From contig NC_073304.1 in NCBI RefSeq assembly GCF_027595985.1, forward strand, positions 146,624,746 to 146,688,745: DNA of 64,000 nt. The letters run 5' to 3'. The translations under genes and the position numbers were made by a program. The notes below the pieces were generated by a model. That model made no database searches, was not told the DNA's origin, and was given only the letters and a program-made list of their open reading frames with translations. This stretch comes from Sorex araneus (taxonomy: Eukaryota > Chordata > Mammalia > Eulipotyphla > Soricidae). Shown piece by piece: positions 49,648-59,854 of the stretch; the stretch's first letter is position 1; each line of letters starts with the position of its first letter.

Positions 49648-50108
49648 GTCCTGGCTTTATGTTCCGAAGACCACAGGAAGGTGTGGAAACACCACCATGG
49701 AAAGCTGGTGAGCTAGTAAGTGTTGATCAGAGAATGGAAACGGCAGGTTCAAAGGGTGGCTGCAGAATGACCCAGAGAGAGGCGGTGAGAGGGTGCATAT
49801 AGAATAGTTAGTTACCTAGCCTTCACAAACATCAGCATCAGTCAATGGAATTTTATAGAATTTGTTCTGTCCACACACATCTCTACCTCCCCAATTCACC
49901 CTCACCCCAAAGCATTCTGCTCCCTTGTTAACCTCACTTGAAGGATAATTTCTCACACTGAAAGTCAAAGGAAGTGTATGACTCAGTTCTTTTCAGGAAT
50001 GTGTTTTATGGACTCTGGGGTGGACAGTTCTCTGTGAGAGACTGTCCGTGAACTACAGGACATTAAACATTCTGGCTCTGTGCGATTGAGTGGCCAGAGC
50101 ACATCCTT
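49648..50108. other. No gene seen
   Basis: Ordinary intergenic sequence. Confidence 0.5.
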
Positions 50109-50123
50109 AGAAATTCTGACACC

Positions 50124-50312
50124 TGGGGCTGGAGCGATAGCACAGCGGGTAGGGCGTTTGCCTTGCACGCGGCCAATCGGGGTTCGATTCCCAGCATCCC
50201 AGATGGTCCCCCGAGCACTGCCAGGAGTAATTCCTGAGTGCATGAGCCAGGAGTAACCCCTATGCATCGCCGGGTGTGACCCAACAAGCAAAAATCAAAA
50301 CAAAAAAGCCCA
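50124..50312 (+). mobile_element. Young shrew SINE, 15-bp target-site duplication, intact box A and box B
   Basis: AGAAATTCTGACACC flanks it at 50109-50123 and 50313-50327 without a mismatch. Box A is TAGCACAGCGGG (50138-50149) and box B is GGTTCGATTCC (50181-50191), both matching RNA polymerase III promoter consensus. The tail is A-rich with C and T interruptions. This is the best reference copy of the A-tailed family in the window. Confidence 0.95.
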
Positions 50313-50665
50313 AGAAATTCTGACACCCAATGTGTTCCTAATGCTTCCCAAAAGTTTCATGCTCCACACTGCAGTCATGTCTCCCAGGCAGCAACTTTTC
50401 TTGTCCGCCATTCTTGAAAAGATCAGCTCCAGGGATAAACAATTAACCATCCACTCCTCAAATCAGGAGCTTGAGAAGATAGAGTGCCAGACTGGGTGCA
50501 GGCCTGGGGCCCCTCAATTCTGCCTTCAGATATGGTTGAAGTCATTGGATGTCAACTTGGCTATGCAATCATCTCCCTTCAGGAAGTTGAGACCTGTTTC
50601 CGTTGTGTTTTAGTTTCTCAGACTGTTGTTGGGAAGTCTTATTCCACACCAGATCCTTATGCTTT

Positions 50666-50891
50666 TTTGTTGTTGTTGTTATACTATCCCAAAGGAATGT
50701 TTTCTATCTTTCTTTCTTCCTTCCTTTCTTCCTTCCTTCCTTCCTTCCTTCCTTCCTTCCTTCCTTTCTTTCTTTCTTTCTTTCTTTCTTCTTTCTTTCT
50801 TTCTTTCTTTCTTTCTTCTTTCTTTCTTTCTTTCTTTCTCTTCCTTCCTTCCTTCCTTCCTTCCTTCCTTCCTTCCTTCCTTCCTTCCTTC

Positions 50892-50955
<64 letters not shown>

Positions 50956-51036
50956 TTCTTTCTTTCTCTTCCTTCCTTCCTTCCTTCCTTCCTTCCTTCC
51001 TTCCTTTCTTTCTCTTCTTTCTTTCTTTCTTTCTTT

Positions 51037-51083
<47 letters not shown>

Positions 51084-51176
51084 CTTCTTCTTCCTTCCTT
51101 CCTTCCTTCCTTCCTTCCTTCCTTCCTTCCTTCCTTCCTTCCTTCCTTCCTTCCCTTCTTTCTTTTCTTTCTTTCT

Positions 51177-51211
<35 letters not shown>

Positions 51212-51413
51212 ATTCTTTCTTTCTCTTCCTTCCTTCCTTCCTTCCTTCCTTCCTTCCTTCCTTCCTTCCTTCCTTCCTTCCTTCCTTTCTTCTTTCTTTC
51301 TTTCTTTTCTTTCTTTCTTTCTTTCTTTCTCTTCCTTCCTTCCTTCCTTCCTTCCTTCCTTCCTTCCTTCCTTCCTTCCTTCCTTCCTTCCTTCTTCCTT
51401 CCTTCCTTCCTTC

Positions 51414-51475
<62 letters not shown>

Positions 51476-51609
51476 CTTCCTTCCTTCCTTCCTTCCTTCC
51501 TTCCTTCCTTCCTTCCTTCCTTCCTTCCTTCCTTCCTTCCTTCCTTCCTTCCTCTCCTCCCCTCCCTCCCTCCCTCCCTCCCTCCCTCCTCCTCCCTCCC
51601 TCTCTTTCT

Positions 51610-51645
<36 letters not shown>

Positions 51646-51646
51646 T

Positions 51647-51678
<32 letters not shown>

Positions 51679-52383
51679 TTCTTTCTTTCTTCTTTCTTTC
51701 TTTCTTTTTTTATTGAATCACCATGTGGAAAGTTACAAAGCTTTCAGGTTTAAGTCTCAGTTACACAATGCTTGAACACCCATCCCTTCACCAGTACACA
51801 TATTCTACCACCAAGAACCACAGTAAACCTCACCCCACCCCCCACCTCCCCAGCCCCTCACCCCACCTGTGTAGCTGATAAATTTCCCTTTAATTTCTCT
51901 TTACTTTGATTACATTAAAACAAAAAAACTCACTATTATTGTTTGGAGTCCCTCCCCCCCAGAGTCGGATCTGCTGGCAAGGAAGCATTTGATAATTTGT
52001 TTTCAATTGCTGAGAATGAAGAGATATGAGGTCGTGTGGCCACAATAGTGGCTGCGAGGTTTTGGATTTCTGTATTTTAGTATTTTAGTAACTAAGTCCA
52101 GAGGAATTTCTGCCAGAAGTTGCATCACTGCTAGCTCATACCTCTCTGCTACTTTATATTCCACATATGAGTGCAATCATTTGCATTTCTATGTTCATTG
52201 TAGCACTGTTTATAATAGCCACAATCTGGAAAAAACCGGAGTGCCCAAAAACAGATGACTGGTTAAAGAAACTCTGGTACATCTACACAATGGAATACTA
52301 TGCAGCTGTTAGAAAACATGAAGTCATGAAAATTGCATATAAGTGGATCAACATGGAAAGTATCATGTTGAGTGAAATGAGTC
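50666..52383 (-). mobile_element. Twin-primed (5'-inverted) L1 insertion with 15-bp target-site duplication
   Basis: A perfect 15-bp duplication AGATCCTTATGCTTT flanks the insert (50651-50665 and 52384-52398). From left to right: a T-rich tail with a short non-L1 stretch, a pyrimidine repeat of about 1 kb, the L1 3' UTR in antisense (51712-52178, with the poly(A) signal seen as TTTATT at 51709-51714), then the preceding L1 segment (end of ORF2, including YTMEYYAAVRKHEVM) in the opposite orientation (52179-52383). About 20 nt of L1 are missing at the inversion, as expected for twin priming. On the element's sense strand the cut reads TC/AAAG, close to the L1 consensus TT/AAAA. Confidence 0.88.
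50707..51711. repeat. 1-kb polypyrimidine tract, (TTCC)n and (TTTC)n blocks
   Basis: About 1,000 bases of C and T on the + strand with a single A at 51212. Blocks of TTCC alternate with blocks of TTTC, with a CCCT block near 51555-51600. It occupies the position of the L1 A-tail, so it probably grew from that tail. All long frames here (Phe/Leu/Ser/Pro repeats) are artefacts. Confidence 0.97.
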
Positions 52384-52544
52384 AGATCCTTATGCTTTGA
52401 CTGGGTTGTGCTTGGAAAGGTCTTTTACTTCTGAGGTTCTGAAGCATAGAGGTTGGCCTGTGTGCTGTTTGTGAGCATGAACCCTGTCTTGGGTATCCCA
52501 TGAGTCATTTTAATTTGAAGTCATGTTCTTTGGTTATGGGAGAA

Positions 52545-52663
52545 TTTTATTTATTTTTTTGGGGGGGTGATCTCTAGGGTCGAACCTGGAGGTGCTCAGG
52601 GAATACTCCTGGGGGTGCTCAGATGAAGACAAGTGCTTCACCCTCTGTGCTATCTCTCTCACC
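52545..52663 (-). mobile_element. Shrew SINE, shortened
   Basis: T-run and G-run, GGAGGTGCTCAGGGAATACTC and GTGCTATCTCTCTCACCC; the middle is deleted. Confidence 0.65.
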
Positions 52664-52697
52664 CGTCTTTGTTATTTAATTTTAAATGTTTCCCACT

Positions 52698-52790
52698 GGG
52701 ACTGGGAGATAGCACAGTGCTTAGGCTATATGCCTAGCATGTGCCCAAGGAGAGTTTAGTTCAGGGGATCAAGTGCTCCTCAGAATATCC
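52698..52790 (+). mobile_element. Shrew SINE head fragment
   Basis: GGGACTGGGAGATAGCACAG and GCCTAGCATGTGCCC; the rest is not clear. Weak SINE-like words continue to about 53150. Confidence 0.5.
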
Positions 52791-53439
52791 AACAAAAATA
52801 TTCCGTACCAGGGACCCAAAGAATCACACAAGGACTTTAGGGCCTTGCTCTGCAGGCTATAGTCATGAGTTCAAACCCCAAAGTCTCATATGCACTGAGT
52901 ATGATCCTGGCATCTCTACAATCTGTTATTTCCAGTGCTGCAAGCGATTTCCAAATGAACTTCAGCTAGATGTATGTGAGCACTGCTCCAAGGGGTGCAA
53001 CCCTCAGTGAACACTACAACTAAAAAGATGGTAAAGTGCACCTCTGGGAAAAGCAGTTACTGGTGAGCACAACTAAAGAAGTGCAAACTTTAGTGAGCAC
53101 CACCAGTACTCGATGTGAGTACCCCCCCCAAGCACCACCACTAAATGTAATGTTGGTCTTATAACATCAGCAACAAACAATGAAAGGAAGGGGGAAAGGA
53201 TAATAATATAATACAATTACATATAACATATAATACAACTTATAATAGTATATGCAATGGAATACAAATGTTTTTCTCTCTGAATTTTGAGTAATAAGAT
53301 ATTGAATACTCTCATGAACCCTCTGTAGTGCTGTTTCTCTCTAGATTCCATTCAAAAGCCATCAGTCTCAATACTGCCCTTTCCCTTACTTTTTAGTAAT
53401 GTTCATAATAGTCTAAATTTTCTGATTTTTTTGTGGAGA
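52791..53439. other. Mostly unclassified
   Basis: Weak SINE-like words to about 53150, then AT-rich DNA. Confidence 0.4.
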
Positions 53440-53610
53440 GTTAATGTGTTGGGGCCATATCTGGTGGTTCCCTGGGTTTACTCCTGGCTCTGCACTCAGG
53501 AATCACTCCTGGTGGTGCTCAGGGGACCATATGGGATATAGGGGAATCAAACTTAGGTCAGCTGTATGCAAGGCAAGTGCCTGACTCCTTGTACTACAGC
53601 TGCAGCCCCA
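53440..53610 (-). mobile_element. Shrew SINE
   Basis: GGGGCCATATCTGGTGG, CTCAGGAATCACTCCTGGTGG and CTACAGCTGCAGCCCC. Confidence 0.85.
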
Positions 53611-53667
53611 ATAGTCTAAACTTTCCCTGACTTTTTTTTTTTACTATCAAGTTTCTAACTTTTGAAA

Positions 53668-53838
53668 GTCTTTTTTTGAGGGGGGAGGATCACACCCAGC
53701 AGTGCTCAGGGTTTACTCCTGATTCTGCTCTTACTGATCAGTCCTGGTGGTCTTGAGGGACCATTTGGGGTGCTGGAGATCAAACCTGGCACCATGCAGG
53801 GCGAGTGCCTACCAGTTCTACTATCACTTTGACCCTGA
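53668..53838 (-). mobile_element. Shrew SINE
   Basis: GGATCACACCCAGCAGTGC, GGGTGCTGGAGATCAAACC and CTACTATCACTTTGACCC. Confidence 0.82.
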
Positions 53839-53929
53839 AAGTCCTTTAATTTTTTAAAACTTATATGCATATACACATATTTTCAGCGAGAGCCTCTCAG
53901 GGCTTGCCCCCTGCCCCCACCTCACTGGG

Positions 53930-54145
53930 TCAGTGAAAAAATGATCAGAGCCTGGCAAGCTCCCCATGGCGTATTCAAAATGCCAAATACAGTAACAATA
54001 ACACGTCTCTTTCCCTTGACCCTGAAAGAGCCTACAATCTTTGGGAAAGACGAGTAAAGAGAGGCTGCTAAAATCTCAGGGCTGGGATGAATGGAGACAT
54101 TACTGGTGCCTACTCAAGCAAATCGATGAACAATGATACAGTGAT
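53930..54145 (+). mobile_element. Composite RTE-tailed SINE, 5' truncated variant with extra middle segment
   Basis: Contains GAGCCTGGCAAGCTCCCCAT, GCCAAATACAGTAACAA, a middle block with CCTGAAAGAGCCT and AGAGAGGCTGCTAAAATCTC, then ATTACTGGTGCC and AGCAAATCGATGAACAATG. The middle block is shared with the copy at 58.1 kb but absent at 35.3 and 47.4 kb, so at least two subfamilies exist. Confidence 0.75.
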
Positions 54146-54271
54146 TATTTCACAAATGCAATATTTTCTCTCACTCCAGGAATATCTGTAAAGGTTTCTA
54201 ATACCTTCTTGTGCTCCTTATACTAATTTATTCTAGTTTTGTTTTTTCTGTTTTTTTTCACATCTTTCATT

Positions 54272-54962
54272 TTTTTTTAATTAATTTATTTTTTAATTAG
54301 TGAGTCACAGTGAGGGTACAGTTACAGATTCACACATTTTCATGCTTGTTTAAGAGCCCATGCCTCCACCAGTGTCCATTCTCCACCACCCATGAACCCA
54401 GTATCCCTCCCACCCCCCCAGTCCAATCCCCTGACTTCACCCCGCCTCTGTAGCGGGGCATTCCAATTTGATATCTCTCTTTCCTTTTGGGTGTTGTGGT
54501 TCCAAATAGGGGTATTGAGTGGTCATCCTGTTCAGTCTCTAGTCTACTTTCAGCATGCATCTCCCTTCCCGCGCAGGATCTCCAATCACGTATTACTTGG
54601 TGTTCCCCTCTCTATCTGGGATGACTTTCCCCCAGCGTGTGAGGCCAGCTTCCAAGCTATGGAACCAACCTCCTGGTATTATATACTACTGTTCTTGGTT
54701 ATTAGTCTCCTGCAGGATCTCCAATCACATATCACTTGGTGTTCCCCTCTCTATCTGGGATGACTTTCCCCCAGCGTGTGAGGCCAGGCCAGCTTCCAAG
54801 CTATGGAGCCAACCTCCTGGTATTACATACTACTATTCTTGGGTATTAGTCTCCTACTCTGTTGATCTATATTCCACAGATGAGTGCAATCTTTCTATGT
54901 CTGTCCGTCTCTTTCTGACTCATTTCACCTAGCATGATACTTTCCATGTTGATCCACTTATA
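54272..54962 (-). mobile_element. L1 3' end with 14-bp target-site duplication and internal tandem duplication
   Basis: TCACATCTTTCATT occurs at 54258-54271 and 54963-54976. The insert starts with a T-run and TTTATT, holds an L1 3' UTR (CCTCCACCAGTGTCCATTCT) and reaches the antisense ORF2 end at TTTCTGACTCATTTCAC. A 139-bp segment of the UTR is present twice in tandem. Confidence 0.85.
54573..54855. repeat. Tandem duplication (139 bp and 144 bp) in L1 3' UTR
   Basis: Copy 1 is 54573-54711 and copy 2 is 54712-54855. Both begin GCAGGATCTCCAATCAC and end ATTAGTCTCCT. Copy 2 has five extra bases from a small repeat (GCCAGGCCAGC) and a handful of substitutions. Confidence 0.92.
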
Positions 54963-54976
54963 TCACATCTTTCATT

Positions 54977-55999
54977 CTTGTCTTCAGAAGGTGGGTGACT
55001 TTTGGCTCCATTCTTGTTTTGGAACCCATCACTTTAATATTGATGAGAAGTAAGTGTCTGATGATTTTCTAATAGTTCTCCTGCCTACTTGGTGGAAGGA
55101 TTAGGTAGATATGTAACCACCCACATATTGTTGGGTTGACTTCTAGATGTGGCTATTTGTTAGCATTTTTTCTTAAACTGGTTAATTTTTCTAAAAGGCA
55201 TCTTTCAGCCATGCTTGTATCTGTACTGCAAGTCTGACCCACAGAAAAAGATGTGGACTTTCACCTAATCTCCATGCATCTCTCATCTAATCTCCTTCAG
55301 AATAGGTTGCTGACCATTCCTCTCCCTGTTGTTAATATTCCTCAATCCACACCCTTTCCAACCTTCCGTATGCAGAAAGTAAACCTCCATCTCTCACTGG
55401 GTGAGGCAGGAGCAATAGCCAGAGAGCACAGACCCTGTAATAGGTCTGCGGCTCTTTAGTCAACTTTAGTTACAGACCCTTTGACTTTTTGTCCACTGCA
55501 CAGTCTGACTTTCAAAAGCTTCTGGTAGCCCCAATTTTAAGCCGTTTTGAGGCTAAAATGCTCAAATCAAGTTGGATTCATTTCTCAGAGAATCAATCAA
55601 TTGGTTCTTTTCTTCCCTTTCTAGTTTTGATATTAACATTCTCAAGTCTGCAAAGTTAGCAACTGCTTATTTAACTGCTCTGCAACTTCCAAAAGTGTGG
55701 AAATCACCCACTGGGCTGTGATTTTTTCTGACATTCTCATTGTAATTATAGACACATGCTGTTTTCTTCCTCTTTCCATCATGTTTGTTAGGCAGAAGGT
55801 GAATGCAGAGGTTAAATGCTTCTGCTTAGTCTGCCTTTGTGTAATTGAATTAGTGTTTGTTTTTTAACCTTCTTTTGGAAGAGTTGTCAATGTTGTATTT
55901 AACAAAACCAAGTGCTCTAAACCCTGAGCTATGAAGCCCAGAGATTTATTTTTTAAAAGCTCTTAAATAATATGAAAAAAATCTTTATTTTTCCATGTA
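54977..55999. other. AT-rich, unclassified
   Basis: No recognised repeat; may belong to the old L1 that becomes clear after 56225. Confidence 0.4.
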
Positions 56000-56014
56000 G
56001 TTTTCATTTCTTGT

Positions 56015-56207
56015 TTTGGTTTCTTTTTTTTGTTTGTTTTTTGCTTTTTGGGTCAAACCCGATGATGCACAGGGGTCACACCTGGCTCTGCACTCAGGAA
56101 TTACCCCTGACGATGCTCAGGGGACCATATGGGATGCTGGGAATTGAACCCGGGTCGGCCGTGTGCAAGGCAAACCCCCTACCCGCTGCGCTATCGCTCC
56201 AGCCCCG
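56015..56207 (-). mobile_element. Young shrew SINE, 15-bp target-site duplication
   Basis: GTTTTCATTTCTTGT occurs at 56000-56014 and 56208-56222 without a mismatch. Antisense box B is GGAATTGAACC followed by CGGGTCGG; the head ends GCTATCGCTCCAGCCCC. Confidence 0.95.
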
Positions 56208-56224
56208 GTTTTCATTTCTTGTAC

Positions 56225-57095
56225 CCTTTGTTCCTTTGTGGAAATCCAAATTTCTATTTCCTATCATTTTTCTTCTGTCTAAAAAACTTTCTTTTGATAG
56301 TTCTTATAAGGATGATCTGCTGGTTACAAATTCTTTCAGCATCTACATGTTTTAAAATACTTTCAAGGCTAGAGCAACAGTACAGCAGGTAGGGCACTTG
56401 TCTTGCTCATGCCAACCTATGTCCAGTCCCTGGTCACCATGTGGTCTCCTCAGCCCACCAGGAATAATAGTAGAGCACAGAGCCAGGAATAAGCCCCAAG
56501 CAGGTGTGGTCCCCCAAACAATAAGTAAATAAGTAAAAACAAAAATCAAAGAACTTTCATTTTTGAGAGGTAGCTTACTGGATATAGAATTTCAAGTCAA
56601 TAGATTTTTCTTTACCTTTCTCTTTCAGTACCTAAAAGATATGGTGCTGTTCTTGGTTGCTTTGTTTCTAAGAGAAATCTCATAACATTTGTTGTTTTGT
56701 ATGTTAAGTCATTTAAAAATCTGCTTTTAGGATATTTCTCCTTAGCACTGGTTTTATGCCATTTGATTATGATGTGTCTCAGTATGGTTTTCTTCATATT
56801 TCTTGTCATCCAAGGTTCTTTGAACTTTTTAGAATTGAGTGTTTGTAAACTTTTATCAAATTTGGGGGAAAATGGCAATTATCTATTTTTTGGCAGTTAT
56901 TTCTAAAATTGTTTTTTTTCTATCTCCATGTTCCACTTTCAGGAACCATAATTAAATATATATTTAGGCATTGTCATAGTACTCTGGTTGAAGTTCTGTT
57001 CATATTTTTAAATCTTTTTTTGGTATGTTTCATTTTGAATATTTTCCGTTGTTAATCTTCAAGTTTATGAGCCTTTTGGTTACAGTGTCTAATCT
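56225..57095 (-). mobile_element. Old L1 5' UTR-like fragment, antisense, split by a SINE
   Basis: GTTCTTATAAGGATGATCTGC, ATTATGATGTGTCTCAGTATG and TCAAATTTGGGGGAAAATGG follow the order seen in antisense 5' regions of older L1 families. A sense SINE at 56362-56545 interrupts it. Confidence 0.55.
56362..56545 (+). mobile_element. Shrew SINE inside an old L1
   Basis: GGCTAGAGCAACAGTACAGC, CACCATGTGGTCTCCTCAGC and a tail of AAGTAAATAAGTAAAAAC. Confidence 0.82.
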
Positions 57096-57119
57096 GCTGT
57101 TGTTCTTGCCCAGGGTCTT

Positions 57120-57340
57120 TTGGAAGGAGGCCTCCCAACTTGTTCAGCAGCCCCAGAGACTCCTCCCAAGTGGTTCTCCCCATGAGATATGGTTGAATCT
57201 GAGGGCTGGGACTGGGGTACTCCATCCAGGTGTACCCAGCTATGTACCCAACTATGCTTGGGAATCTTATAATGCCAGTGATCAAACCGGAGTCTGACTG
57301 CATGCAAGGCATGTGCCCTGCCCTGGTATTCTCTCTGACC
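57120..57340 (-). mobile_element. Shrew SINE, old, tentative
   Basis: GATCAAACCGGAGTCTGAC and CATGCAAGGCATGTGCCC are the clear part; the left half is weak. Confidence 0.45.
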
Positions 57341-57589
57341 CCTCACCCTGGGTATCACTAATTTCGCAAGTTATTTGCCAGTTTGACTTCGATCTTTTTG
57401 TGGGAGTCAGGGGTAGCCACCAGGCTGTGCTCAGAGTGCCAGTTATACTTATATAGGTATAAATTACACCTAGATCTCAGCTCTACCTGGTTAACTGGGC
57501 CTGCCACTCAGTGCTAGAGTCTGAGATGTGGTACTGCTGCTTGGGGCCTGCAGTGGCTTAGACTGCCAGGGCCACCTTGACTGTGTCCA

Positions 57590-57675
57590 TGCCTCTAGGG
57601 CTACACTCAGTGACACTTTGCAAGCATGGTGGTGTCAAGGATTGAACCTGGCCCAGGCACCTGGTCCCAGCCCTT
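57590..57675 (-). mobile_element. Shrew SINE head fragment
   Basis: GGGCTACACTCAGTGACAC and AAGGATTGAACCTGGCCC. Confidence 0.45.
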
Positions 57676-57714
57676 ATTTTCCATTTTTCAGAGAGGCCAT
57701 GGGCAGATTGGGGG

Positions 57715-57872
57715 TAGGGGGTGTTTGGGGCCACCTCCAATGGGGTTAAGGGTTTATCCCTGGTTCTGTGCCACAGGATCATTCCTGGCTGTGATCAGAG
57801 TACCATATGGAGTATCAGGGATCAAATCTAGGCCGCTGTGTACATGGCAAGCACTTTAACTCCTCTGTTATC
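57715..57872 (-). mobile_element. Shrew SINE
   Basis: GGGCCACCTCCAATGGGG, GTACCATATGGAGTATCAGGG and TACATGGCAAGCACTTTAAC. Confidence 0.72.
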
Positions 57873-58079
57873 TATTTTCTATTATTGGATCTGGGGCTGA
57901 GATCTCCAAGCCTGTTTGGATTGGGACTGGGCTTCTTCCACTCAGATCCTCCATTTTCCATAGCTGGTCACACCCAGAAACTACCCACAGCACTGTGTAA
58001 TCCCATCAAGAGCCAACATCCAGAGACTATAAAACCAAGCTCCTGGAAATGCGTGGCTGCAAATTGACTGCGTGACATC

Positions 58080-58365
58080 TTATATCCTAGTTCTCCCTCT
58101 CAGAGAAACTGGCAAGCTACCAAGAGCTTCCTGCCCACACGGAGAGCCTGGCAAGCTCTCCATGGCGTATTCATATGCCAAATACAGTAACAATGATGGG
58201 TCTCATTCTCCTGACTCTGAAAGAGCCTCTAATGCGGTACTATTGGGAAGGATAAGAAAAGAGAGGCTGCAAAAATCTCAGGGCTGGGATGATTGGAGAC
58301 GTTACTGGGCCTGCTCGAGCAAATTGAGGATCAATGGGATGATAGTGATAGTGATAGTGATTATC
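58080..58365 (+). mobile_element. Composite RTE-tailed SINE, long subtype
   Basis: Starts near box B, carries the GCCTGGCAAGCT blocks, GCCAAATACAGTAACAA, the extra middle block (AGAGAGGCTGCAAAAATCTC), then GAGACGTTACTGG and GAGCAAATTGAGGATCAATG, followed by GATAGTGATAGTGATAGTGAT. The 3' stretch (58297-58360) is the closest match in the window to the RTE LINE terminus. Confidence 0.8.
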
Positions 58366-58429
58366 TATCTAGCCCCGTCTTCTACTTTTTAACTTATACA
58401 GTCTTGCTTGTTGCTTTTGGAAAATACAG

Positions 58430-59190
58430 AAATTATTGGAATTTTCTTACTTCATACACTTTCTAAATTAAAATGCTATTTTTAACAAATCATTTTAGGT
58501 TCACAGAAAAATATAAGCAGAAGGTACAGAATTCTCATACTTTCCTCATTCTCCCCTTTCTTCTTTAGAATTTTCCATATAAGATATGGGATCTTTCTGC
58601 ATTAATGTAGTATTTTTGTTACAACTGTTGAATCAGTATTGATACATTCTCCTCAACGAAGTCCATGGTCGACATTAGCAGTCACTTGTGTGCATTCTGT
58701 GAGCACTGACATGATGACAGATAATCATCTTCACGTTATTGGGCAGAAGTTTTTCACTGCCTGAAAATAATCCCTTGTGTTCCACCCATTTATCTCTCCC
58801 TCCCTACCCCAAACTCATGAAAACCACTGACCTTCACTCTTGCCACAGCTTGTCAAGACATGTGAGACATCACATTGTTGCCTTTATATAATCATATACT
58901 AATGTTGCCTTTCCAGGCTGCTATGAACACTCAAGTGTAGGTTTCTGTCTCACCATGAGCTTTCACCTCCTTTGAGTAAAATTCTGGTGTGTAAGTGCTG
59001 CCTGTTTTACAATAAAGGCATTTTAAGTTTCCTGAGAAACTACTAACCTTTCTTCCAAAGTAATTGTACCATTTTGGAACTCCACAACTGTGAAAGAGAG
59101 CTCTCACTGCTTTTCCCAGCATTATCAGAGTTTTGTGTTTTGGCTTGTCTAATTGTGGCAGGCAGATTGTGGGGGAAGACATGGGAGGGG
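58430..59190 (-). mobile_element. Old L1M-type 3' end, antisense
   Basis: Matches the antisense 3' region of old mammalian L1 elements: TTTTAGGTTCACAGAAAAAT, CCACCCATTTATCTCTCCCT, AAAACCACTGACCTTCACTC, then GCTATGAACACTCAAGTGTAG and CTTCCAAAGTAATTGTACC in order. Confidence 0.75.
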
Positions 59191-59395
59191 GCTAATAAAG
59201 AACTTTTTTGGGAACTAATAAAACACATAGCCCAAATGCATAAGGAATACATTCTTTTAAGATGTGAATCCTGAGTTTTTTGGAATTGGAGAAACTGAGG
59301 CATCACCCTGATGGTTTGGCCAGAGAAAGGTGGATCCCTCAGAGGAGGAAGAAGTCCCAGGAGACTCTAAAGATCTCATAAGAATACGAAAGAGA

Positions 59396-59566
59396 GGGGT
59401 GGGAACGATAGCATAGTGGGTAGGGCTTTTGCCTTGCATTCAGCTGACTAGGGTTCAATTCCCAGCATCCCATATGGTCCCCTGAACACCCTCAGGAATA
59501 ATTCCTGATTGCAGAGCCAGGAGCAACCCCTGTGCATCTCCAGTGTGACCCAAAAAGAAAAACAAA
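59396..59566 (+). mobile_element. Shrew SINE with 16-bp target-site duplication
   Basis: AAGAATACGAAAGAGA (59380-59395) and AAGAATACAAAAGAGA (59567-59582) differ at one base. Body reads GGGAACGATAGCATAGTG to CAGTGTGACCCAAAAAG. Confidence 0.92.
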
Positions 59567-59854
59567 AGAATACAAAAGAGAAAGACCCACCAAGAGTTCA
59601 TGGCTTTCTTGGTGACAAAACCCACGGTAAGGTAAGCAGAGAGCTCTGGGCCAAAACAATTTGGAAGAACTTCATATAACCTTCACCCAAAAGTGAATAC
59701 AGGCTTTTTCCCCTCTGGAAAAGCCCACATTCTTCTTTTAACACATCTCCCCTTCTCTCTCTTTATCTCCCCTCATATTTATTTAAGCAAATGTCCTTAA
59801 ATAAAATGGTTTTACATCACTATTTTGCCCCCTGCTGAAATTATTTCTGCAAGG

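Noticed and set aside
50124..50312. A functional tRNA gene
   Set aside because: Box A and box B are present but the sequence does not fold as a tRNA and is repeated across the window; it is the SINE head.
50484..51775. Three overlapping frames of 375-410 codons made of Phe, Leu, Ser and Pro
   Set aside because: They are readings of the TTCC/TTTC microsatellite in three phases.
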